A stretch of DNA of 64,000 nucleotides, taken from positions 4,412,001 through 4,476,000 of the forward strand of contig NZ_CP034015.1 in assembly GCF_003855395.1 (NCBI RefSeq), read 5' to 3'. A program made the translations under genes and the position numbers. The notes beneath the pieces are model-generated. The model was not told the DNA's origin. It saw only the letters and a list, made by a program, of their open reading frames with translations, and made no database searches. Source of the DNA: Shewanella livingstonensis (GTDB lineage Bacteria; Pseudomonadota; Gammaproteobacteria; Enterobacterales; Shewanellaceae). Positions 57,975 to 64,000 of this stretch are shown in pieces. How positions within the stretch are numbered: position 1 is the first letter of the stretch; each line of letters opens with the position of its first letter.

Positions 57975-58883
57975 TTAACATTGTAAGAAGGTACAACGAG
58001 TGATGGTTGCACCTTGTTGTCTCAGCAAGTCTGGGATAGCTTGCTGGCCGACGATATGTCCGGCGCCGACCACGATAAATAATTGCTTGTGGCTTTTACT
58101 CTGTAACAACTGAATGATTTTTTGCGTCATGGTGTGATTACGTTGCCACAACAACTTTTCAAGTAGTTCATCAGCATCGCCCGCTTGCGATTCCATAATA
58201 GTCGCCAGTGCGTTGCCATTACCCTGGCGCCATGCGTCAATTAAATCAAGCATTTCAGCATCGCTAGCATTAATCGAATCGTCGAGCATTTGTAACTGAG
58301 TCGCCGTTGAAAATGAGGAGATTAATTCAAATTGAAATTGAATACTTTCAAGTTCAACTAAGTCTTTATCACTGCGATTTGCCATAAAATAAGCATCTAC
58401 ACCTTGGTCAGCGCTATAACCTAGTTGCGTAAAACGGTTCATGCTAATTTGCGCAGACTGTAACCAAGGAGCATACGGAGATAATGCTTGGCATAGCCTC
58501 TGATGACTTTGGCAATAAATATTACGAGTCGCATTAACTTCTGCTGCAATATCATTAGACAAGCCACCATACTGTTGTAATAACGCGCCGGTATCGCCTT
58601 GGCTAATATCAGCCTCTACGACGAGTGTGTTAGATTGTTTAAATGCCGACTCAATATGCTGTCCTAATGGGTAAAAGTCTTGGCGACCAATGTGAATTGA
58701 ACCCAATAAATATGCTTGCTGCTGTTGATATTCAATTTTATAGAATACCGGTGAGTCCAATGCCACAGCCGATGCAGATCCGAAACACAGCAAAAGTGCG
58801 ACTAAACTGTAGCAATTTCGTAGTAAGCGACGATAAATCAAACCGATATTAAAAATAAGCGGACTTTTCCTTGTTGCCGGCAT
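57975..58883 (-). CDS. TraB/GumN family protein
   Basis: 302 aa. Membrane helix/signal at ~22-42, then AYLLGSIHIGRQDFYPLG with the GSxH motif, VEADIS, and a C-terminal VVGAGHIVGQQAIPDLLRQQGATI with the GxxH motif. These metal-binding motifs define TraB/GumN; the family resembles a peptidase superfamily. AAGGAG precedes the ATG. Envelope-located, function unclear. Confidence 0.9.
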   Translation of the reverse strand: MPATRKSPLIFNIGLIYRRLLRNCYSLVALLLCFGSASAVALDSPVFYKIEYQQQQAYLLGSIHIGRQDFYPLGQHIESAFKQSNTLVVEADISQGDTGALLQQYGGLSNDIAAEVNATRNIYCQSHQRLCQALSPYAPWLQSAQISMNRFTQLGYSADQGVDAYFMANRSDKDLVELESIQFQFELISSFSTATQLQMLDDSINASDAEMLDLIDAWRQGNGNALATIMESQAGDADELLEKLLWQRNHTMTQKIIQLLQSKSHKQLFIVVGAGHIVGQQAIPDLLRQQGATITRCTFLQC

Positions 58884-58935
58884 AGCAGCTCCTTATAATT
58901 AGCTTTATTCTTTGCACATGCACTATGAGGCAATT

Positions 58936-59244
58936 ATGCCGTACACCAATGTTTTTCTACAGATAAAAGAAAATCTGCAAATAGCCTATAGACAAGCGAT
59001 TGATTCAGATACTCGCCTAGACGAGTTACGTAAAGCGGGTCACGGTAAGTTTGTGGCGATTTTTACAGAAGATCAAGGTTTTACAGAAAGCAGTAACCGC
59101 TTCTTACCTTACGTACAAGAATTGGTAGCCGAATTTGATGCCATGCAGAGTAGCACTCATGTAGCACCAGAAACCCTCGAATCCTTTGTCAAAAAGCTTG
59201 CGGCCCTGTTGCAAACGCTGCAAGTGTTTAAACAGTCTAAATAA
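58936..59244 (+). CDS. Hypothetical helical protein, 102 aa
   Basis: From ATG 58936, TGAGGC upstream; ATG 58912 or 58918 would be longer. Mostly helical: PYTNVFLQIKENLQIAYRQAIDSDTRLDELRKAGHGKFVAIF..., ending with LAALLQTLQVFKQSK. No recognised domain; Shewanella-type conserved appearance. A hairpin follows the stop. Confidence 0.7.
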   Translation: MPYTNVFLQIKENLQIAYRQAIDSDTRLDELRKAGHGKFVAIFTEDQGFTESSNRFLPYVQELVAEFDAMQSSTHVAPETLESFVKKLAALLQTLQVFKQSK

Positions 59245-59251
59245 TCTCATT

Positions 59252-59278
59252 GCTCCTGCTGCGTCAACATGCAGGAGC
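59252..59278 (+). terminator. Hairpin after the 102-aa gene
   Basis: GCTCCTGC / GCAGGAGC, an 8-bp stem seven bases after the stop. No T tract follows, so termination may be weak. Confidence 0.5.
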
Positions 59279-59400
59279 CATCTTCTTCGCTTGATATTAT
59301 CTTGCTATGCTTTGGCTGCAGTCATTAACTAAACCGGTCGCCACAATAGAGTCACTACAAATCAGTCGTTAATAGATGTTGTGATTAGCAATAATTTATC

Positions 59401-59429
59401 AAAAAACTGAAGATAAAACTCAGTTTTTT
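59401..59429. terminator. Bidirectional terminator-like hairpin
   Basis: AAAAAACTGA-(9 nt)-TCAGTTTTTT. Fits transcripts from both flanking genes. Confidence 0.65.
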
Positions 59430-59496
59430 AGTCCGCAAAAAAACAAACCTGACTCATACTAAACTAACGGTAGCTGTTTTGCCGAATACCTAGTCA

Positions 59497-59563
59497 TAAT
59501 GCCTAATGCTTAATGCCTAATGCCTAATGCTTAATGCCTAATGCCTAATGCCTAATGCCTAAT
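59497..59563. repeat. Nine tandem 7-bp repeats (TAATGCY)
   Basis: TAATGCC/T units from 59497 to 59559 with a partial tenth. The seventh base is C,T,C,C,T,C,C,C,C. Lies directly behind the stop of the DUF3016 gene. Confidence 0.92.
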
Positions 59564-59565
59564 AA

Positions 59566-60090
59566 TTATAACTTTGGCGCGATACTCTTTTGCAACCAAT
59601 CGGTAAATAAAGTGGTTTCATACTGAAACGGCCTGTCATTAAAGCGATGTGAGTTATACATAAAGCTCATATCCGTAATTTTTTCATCTCCCGCAACGAT
59701 CACTTTATCAGCCTCAGAAATACTGTAACTAAAAGTGGCTCTTGGTGGATATAAATCTTTTACTATCCGTAAATCACCAGGGGTAGCACCAAATGTTGGT
59801 CGCATGTCGCCAGCTAAATCAAGATTAGTCACTGTCATTTGCAGCGTCTGCCCTGGCTTGAGGATTTTTTCGGCTTGTTTATTGATATTCTTAGTTAAGG
59901 TTTCAAATAAACGATTTTCAAATCTCGACTGAAGCTCATTTGAGGTTTTGATATCACGAAAATCTTTTGGATTTTGCCATTCTATCTTAACCAACCCCAC
60001 TTCAGTTACAGGATTAGGTTTTGGCGCATCTTCAGCCATTACTACTTGGGATGCCAATGCCGAAGCTAACAATAAATATTTTACATTCAT
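59566..60090 (-). CDS. DUF3016 family periplasmic protein
   Basis: 174 aa. Signal peptide ends at VVMA (~19). Body VGLVKIEWQNPKDFRDIKTSNELQSRFENRLFETLTKNINKQAEKILKPGQTLQMTVTNLDLAGDM matches DUF3016. GGAG precedes the ATG. Function unknown. The repeats at 59497 begin 7 bases after the stop. Confidence 0.87.
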   Translation of the reverse strand: MNVKYLLLASALASQVVMAEDAPKPNPVTEVGLVKIEWQNPKDFRDIKTSNELQSRFENRLFETLTKNINKQAEKILKPGQTLQMTVTNLDLAGDMRPTFGATPGDLRIVKDLYPPRATFSYSISEADKVIVAGDEKITDMSFMYNSHRFNDRPFQYETTLFTDWLQKSIAPKL

Positions 60091-60291
60091 AATATATCTC
60101 CAAAGTACTTAGACACTTGTAATACAAACAATGAGCACAGCTAACATCTGTTTAAGCCATTTTAACCGTGTTAAAATACGGATATTGGTCATTTAATTAA
60201 ATGTGAACCACTGGATCACATTGTGATGTACTGACTGTAGTCCTAATTAGCTGAACCAATGCTTAACAGCCCGATAATGAGACTTGGTAAC

Positions 60292-60801
60292 CTAAAAAGG
60301 AAATCGTGCACTCAGCAAAGGATAGGTTTGACGCATTACTTTTGGCTTAGTACTAAATTTTTTACCCTGTGGCGTACTTTGTCCTGAAGGCAAAAATGGC
60401 AGTTCAGTACCGCGGCGATCCTCATAAACTTGCCCAGCGATCAAATCATAGTCTTCAACAAACGGATAAGCATAATCATCCACTAATGGCCAATGTTCAA
60501 GATCGCCTAAGCAGTCTGGGTTAGTTATCACCTTGTCGTACCATTGTTGTCCTAACGACAATAAAAAACATCTAAACTCAGTAAAACCATCATCAGAGTC
60601 ACAACCAGTGACAATATATGCCGCGCCCCAAACTGACCATAAATAGCTACGGCGTAATTGTTGGCCTAACATTTTATCAAATGCTGTAAGCGCTTCATCA
60701 TCCAAGTTTTCTAATTGCTGGCGTAAACTCAGCGCAAGATCAGCAGAAGACTGCTCAGGTTGCTCGCGGGTGACTAGCGCCCAAAAATGTGTTTCTGTCA
60801 T
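60292..60801 (-). CDS. DUF4240 domain protein
   Basis: 169 aa from ATG 60801 (MTETHFWALVTREQPEQS); ATG choice is unsupported by a strong ribosome site. LRRSYLWSVWGAAYIVTGCDSDDGFTEFRCFLLSLGQQWYDKVITNPD is the DUF4240 pattern. Cytosolic, unknown role. Divergent from the small membrane protein gene at 60859. Confidence 0.85.
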   Translation of the reverse strand: MTETHFWALVTREQPEQSSADLALSLRQQLENLDDEALTAFDKMLGQQLRRSYLWSVWGAAYIVTGCDSDDGFTEFRCFLLSLGQQWYDKVITNPDCLGDLEHWPLVDDYAYPFVEDYDLIAGQVYEDRRGTELPFLPSGQSTPQGKKFSTKPKVMRQTYPLLSARFPF

Positions 60802-60858
60802 CAAAATGTACCCATCGCTCTATTTTGTGCGATATTCTACCTCAAATTCTCCAGCTCG

Positions 60859-61266
60859 ATGACCAATATGAACCTAAACACAGCCCCACGTATGCCTATT
60901 CGAGTGGTATTGCTTATATCATTGTATGTTCTGCTCACCATTATTGCGCTTTGGCGTGCGGTATCCTTTGAAGCATATGATTTATTAACCCTAGGGGGAA
61001 TACCTATTTTTATTGGTTTTATCAAACGTGCAGCATGGGCAAAAGTGTTGTTACTCAGCTATGTAGGCTTACAAACCCTCGGACTTGCCGCGATAACCAC
61101 AACCGCAGTTATTGCCTATCAAATTACCCCAGAAGATGTAAAACTGGTTTTCCAAGGTTACGATATTCCTTTGATACCACTGTGGTTCTTTCTGTTGAGT
61201 GTGATGGTGTTTCAATGGTGGGTAGGACTGTCTAACGCTACCTGTAATTACCTTACAGAAAAATAA
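60859..61266 (+). CDS. Small membrane protein of unknown function
   Basis: 135 aa from ATG 60859, chosen to avoid overlap with the divergent DUF4240 gene; an upstream ATG at 60787 would overlap it. Four hydrophobic helices (~14-33, 38-55, 60-80, 104-125). No recognised domain. Confidence 0.65.
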   Translation: MTNMNLNTAPRMPIRVVLLISLYVLLTIIALWRAVSFEAYDLLTLGGIPIFIGFIKRAAWAKVLLLSYVGLQTLGLAAITTTAVIAYQITPEDVKLVFQGYDIPLIPLWFFLLSVMVFQWWVGLSNATCNYLTEK

Positions 61267-61385
61267 GTGTTCATCGCTATTGCTCGGGCGGACTATCATC
61301 TCTAGCGTTTTTTTAGTGTATAATTTTCTCATGTATGCAACATTAAAATAACACAATAATAATAAATATCTGTGGAATGTGAATT

Positions 61386-62183
61386 ATGACTAGTTTATCC
61401 CCAAGTGAATTATCCATCCTATTACTTGAGCCTTCAGAGACTCAACGTAAAATTATTATGACTCGCCTCCAGCAAGAAGGGGTCATCAGCATTCAAACTG
61501 CCGCAACGATTGCTGAAGCTAAAGAGATTATCCAACGCCACAAACCGGATTTAATCGCCAGTGCACTGCATTTTATCGATGGTGAAGCAACCGAGCTATT
61601 GCAGTACATCAAAACGACCCCGGCATTAAATGATATTCAATTTATGCTGGTTTCCAGTGAGTGTCGTCGAGAGCAACTGGAAATATTTAGGCAGTCGGGC
61701 GTTGTGGCTATTTTACCAAAGCCGTTTAATGCTGAACATTTAGCCACGGCACTTAATTCAACCATTGATTTACTGAGCAACGATGAGCTAGATTTAAGCC
61801 ACTTTGATGTCCATAATATTAGAGTGCTCGTTGTTGACGACAGCCGTATGGCGCGTAATGTTATTAAGCGCACTATTGGTAACTTAGGCATGCAACTTAT
61901 TACCGAGGCTGTTGATGGTGAACAAGCTATCAACCTAATGAAAGACAACATGTATGATTTAGTGATAACCGACTACAACATGCCTTCAGTAGATGGCCTG
62001 GCATTAACTCAATATATCCGTAACCACAGCCAGCAATCACATATTCCAATCCTAATGGTATCGTCAGAAGCTAATGACACTCACCTAAGTAATGTATTTA
62101 GTGCTGGCGTTAACGCCCTATGTGATAAGCCTTTCGAGCCGCAGTTAGTAAAGAAAATTCTTTACCAACTGCTAGAAGAGTAA
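61386..62183 (+). CDS. Tandem receiver response regulator; first receiver degenerate
   Basis: 265 aa, two receivers. The first (~10-125, LLLEPSETQRKII, LIASALHFIDGEA) lacks the phospho-Asp: LIASA replaces the LLLD pattern, though KPF is kept (PKPFNAEH). The second (~140-265) is canonical, with VVDDSRMARNV, VITDYNMPSVDG and DKPFEPQL. No output domain, so it acts by protein contact. Kinase partner is unknown; the degenerate receiver may bind a partner without phosphorylation. Confidence 0.88.
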   Translation: MTSLSPSELSILLLEPSETQRKIIMTRLQQEGVISIQTAATIAEAKEIIQRHKPDLIASALHFIDGEATELLQYIKTTPALNDIQFMLVSSECRREQLEIFRQSGVVAILPKPFNAEHLATALNSTIDLLSNDELDLSHFDVHNIRVLVVDDSRMARNVIKRTIGNLGMQLITEAVDGEQAINLMKDNMYDLVITDYNMPSVDGLALTQYIRNHSQQSHIPILMVSSEANDTHLSNVFSAGVNALCDKPFEPQLVKKILYQLLEE

Positions 62184-62338
62184 CAACAAAGCGAATAAAG
62201 ACATTATTTGTACTGATTTTGCCTTAAAACCATTACAGATACTGAATTTATGGGATAAAGTGCTTTTAAACCAGCATGGCTTGTGGCATGTTATTCATGT
62301 TTTAAAAAACACTTCTATGGAAAGCAGAGAATATCAAT

Positions 62339-62611
62339 ATGAACAAAAGTGAATTAATTGCAAAAATCGCTGAAAATGCGGAACTAACTAAAGCTGAAGC
62401 TGGCCGCGCTCTAAAATCTTTCGAACAAGCGGTAACTGAAGCCATGAAAAATGGTGATAAAATTTCTATTGTTGGTTTTGGTTCTTTTGAAACCACGCAA
62501 CGTGCCGCTCGTACTGGCCGTAACCCACAAACTGGCAAAGAAATTCAAATTGCAGCAGCTACAGTGCCTAAATTTAAAGCCGGAAAAACACTAAAAGATA
62601 GCGTTAATTAA
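62339..62611 (+). CDS. hup: DNA-binding protein HU
   Basis: 90 aa. [90 protein letters not shown] is a complete HU subunit, with the [12 protein letters not shown] beta-arm. It is nearer to HU-beta than HU-alpha by its ending, but the neighbouring lon gene of E. coli hupB is not here. Nucleoid protein. A terminator follows. Confidence 0.96.
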   Translation: MNKSELIAKIAENAELTKAEAGRALKSFEQAVTEAMKNGDKISIVGFGSFETTQRAARTGRNPQTGKEIQIAAATVPKFKAGKTLKDSVN

Positions 62612-62638
62612 TTATTACGCTTAGCCTTTTTTTGATAG

Positions 62639-62662
62639 AAACCTCCTCTGTGGAGGTTTTTT
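62639..62662 (+). terminator. Terminator of HU gene
   Basis: AAACCTCC-TCTGT-GGAGGTTT followed by a T run. Confidence 0.9.
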
Positions 62663-62767
62663 ATTGTTTATCAATCAGCATTTATTCACTGCTCGCGATA
62701 CCATCCCTTCATTTAATATCAACACAGACCTAGATGTAACAATGCCATTGCACAAAAAAAGTGCGCG

Positions 62768-62799
62768 GTTGCATCATTAAGCCGCAACAAAGATGCAAC
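62768..62799. promoter_or_regulatory. 8-bp inverted repeat upstream of TorF-type porin
   Basis: GTTGCATC (62768-62775) and GATGCAAC (62792-62799), 16-nt spacer, about 150 bases before the porin start. Candidate regulator site. Confidence 0.4.
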
Positions 62800-62949
62800 A
62801 AGATAATCCATAAACATATAAGCAACTGACTTTATTACATAAATAGAGTTGGCATGCGATTCGCTAATTAACCTTTAGACAAACCTACATTGAGTCCATT
62901 TAATCAAAAAATAAATGCCTCAGTGATAATAAAACGTTAAGGGATGAAG

Positions 62950-63636
62950 ATGAAGAAATCACTATATCAAGCAATTGCATTATCAACAGGCTTATTACTC
63001 AGTGGCTCTGCCCTTGCTGAAGTCACTGGCAATATTGGCGCAACATCAAATTATTTATGGCGTGGTACCACGCAAACTAATAATGAAGCCGCTATTCAGG
63101 GCGGTATTGACTATGCACATGAATCAGGTTTCTATGCGGGAACCTGGGTATCTAATGTCGATTTTGGTGATGAAACAAGTTACGAGTTAGATCTTTACGG
63201 CGGTTATGGCGGTAACTTTACCGAAGACCTAACTTACGACATAAGCTATCTTTATTATGCCTATCCCGATGCAGGTGGCAGCATTGATTTTGGTGAAGTC
63301 GCATTAGTACTTGGCTGGAAATGGTTAGATGTTGGTTATTCTCAAGTGATCAATGCTGACTCGGATGTATCAGGTGCAAATGACGAAACTGACTGGAACT
63401 ATATTCAAGCCAATGCCAGTTTTCCGCTAACAGAAAAACTTAGCATCGCATTCCACTACGGTTATTCACAAGGCGATGTGGTTGAAGATTTATTCGGTGA
63501 CACTTATGCAGACTACAACGTGACATTAAGTGCAGAAACAGACATAGGCACGGTATCGTTTATGGCATCTGATACCGACTTACCAGACAATGATGCAAAA
63601 GTTGTTTTAGGTTACTCATACGGGTTTACGCTATAA
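62950..63636 (+). CDS. TorF family outer-membrane porin
   Basis: 228 aa from ATG 62950, six bases after AAGGG; ATG 62944 touches it. Signal peptide ends at ALA (~22). VTGNIGATSNYLWRGTTQTNNEAAIQGGIDYAHESGFYAGTWVSNVDFG is the opening of the TorF/Gcw_chp family (TIGR02001). Beta-barrel alternation to a C-terminal SYGFTL. Outer membrane, substrate unknown. Confidence 0.87.
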   Translation: MKKSLYQAIALSTGLLLSGSALAEVTGNIGATSNYLWRGTTQTNNEAAIQGGIDYAHESGFYAGTWVSNVDFGDETSYELDLYGGYGGNFTEDLTYDISYLYYAYPDAGGSIDFGEVALVLGWKWLDVGYSQVINADSDVSGANDETDWNYIQANASFPLTEKLSIAFHYGYSQGDVVEDLFGDTYADYNVTLSAETDIGTVSFMASDTDLPDNDAKVVLGYSYGFTL

Positions 63637-63962
63637 CGAGTTACGCTATCACACACTCGCTTTATAAGTATATTAACGCAACCTTAACAGGTGGCGTTTT
63701 TTTATCGCTATTATATGTCCGCTTATCTGGTGACATCACAACATCAATAAATTTAATCACAAACACACTCTCCGCTGTGGGCACTATATTTTACTCGTAA
63801 GGTTTTACTCGCAAGAAATACGTTTACTGCTAAGCTCAGAGTGAAAGGTAAAAATAGCTGTCCAATTGAGTAAAAATATTTTACTTCCCTATTTAGGTTT
63901 TTTTAGTTAGAAAATGCTCATTGAATTAATACCACGCTTTTATTCAACATGAGGGTTTTGTT
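63637..63962. other. Intergenic region after the porin gene
   Basis: Holds the terminator at 63675-63702 and otherwise nothing I can name. GAGGG at 63951-63955 precedes the next ATG. Confidence 0.4.
63675..63702 (+). terminator. Terminator of the TorF-type porin gene
   Basis: AACGCAACC / GGTGGCGTT with one mismatch, loop of six, followed by T. Confidence 0.7.
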
Positions 63963-64000
63963 ATGGCTAATCTTAGTGAAAGAGTGCCTGATGACACAGA
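63963..64000 (+). CDS. Start of a gene running off the right edge
   Basis: ATG at 63963, preceded by GAGGG, encodes MANLSERVPDDT before the window ends. Too short to identify. Confidence 0.5.
   Translation, partial: MANLSERVPDDT

Larger units (their letters stand above)
59245..59565. other. Repeat-rich intergenic region
   Basis: About 320 bases between convergent genes. Holds the hairpin at 59252, a T-tailed hairpin AAAAAACTGA / TCAGTTTTTT (59401-59429) that can terminate either side, and the 7-bp repeats. No gene. Confidence 0.5.
62612..62949. other. Intergenic region before the TorF-type porin
   Basis: No gene. Holds the HU terminator and the inverted repeat GTTGCATC / GATGCAAC (62768-62775 and 62792-62799). 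Confidence 0.4.

Noticed and set aside
59497-59563. 7-bp repeats as a CRISPR array
   Set aside because: Head-to-tail without spacers, so a simple tandem repeat.

Overview
The window is a chromosomal segment of a marine gammaproteobacterium, most probably Shewanella. Basis: AT-leaning base composition, the ubiD-fre pair, UbiA, UvrD, RapA, RraB, CmoM, YdcH, TorF-type porin and HU all reading as Shewanella/Alteromonadales versions, and a very high density of cyclic-di-GMP and two-component proteins. The genus call comes from recognised proteins, not from a search. I saw no prophage, CRISPR array, rRNA or tRNA.

Layout. 1-1.9 kb: last codons of an MgtE transporter, an AT-rich gap, a two-gene cassette (50-aa unknown protein plus an orphan IS3-OrfA-like HTH protein) and a 213-bp non-coding sequence present twice. 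2-8.6 kb: signalling block with a REC-PAS-PAS-GGDEF-EAL protein divergent from an Hpt protein, then a substrate-binding lipoprotein directly followed by a membrane diguanylate cyclase. 8.8-17.1 kb: housekeeping (ubiD-fre, an NTP-pyrophosphatase-like protein, ubiA, uvrD). 17.3-28.7 kb: LysR regulator, NfeD plus two SPFH proteins, Tsx-type channel and uridine phosphorylase, YdcH, a PLP-dependent decarboxylase, MscS, a nucleoside hydrolase, and a small membrane protein/HTH regulator pair with a clear palindromic operator. 28.8-29.9 kb: a decayed island holding a radical-SAM pseudogene and a small gene broken by a 263-bp MITE. 30-39.5 kb: Tpm, a Cys-rich small protein, a kinase-like protein, a metalloprotease and a large hybrid histidine kinase. 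39.7-48.7 kb: PhoH-like ATPase, RapA, DUF3530 protein, crotonase, and a REC-CheC/PAS-GGDEF pair. 48.7-53.4 kb: RraB, PlsC and a zinc-uptake operon (zinc-chaperone-like peptide, outer-membrane protein, ZnuA, ZnuB) without its ATPase. 53.7-64 kb: small membrane proteins, large MscS, MaoC-like protein, CmoM, TraB/GumN protein, DUF3016, DUF4240, tandem receiver protein, HU, TorF-type porin and the first codons of another gene.

How they work together. Three proteins carry GGDEF domains and one of them also EAL; each is paired with a sensor or phosphorelay partner next door (Hpt, substrate-binding protein, REC-CheC), so the window is rich in local c-di-GMP input modules. Nucleoside use is represented by Tsx, Udp and the nucleoside hydrolase; ubiquinone synthesis by UbiD and UbiA; zinc acquisition by the 50-53 kb operon.

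Most notable: (1) the MITE, whose removal together with one TA copy restores a reading frame exactly; (2) the duplicated 213-bp element beside an orphan transposase-type HTH gene; (3) a 65-nt perfect palindrome fused to a duplicated terminator; (4) the kinase-like protein with an unassigned C-terminal half; (5) the HTH/membrane pair with its operator. No clearly new defence or mobile system was found. All calls are from reading alone.
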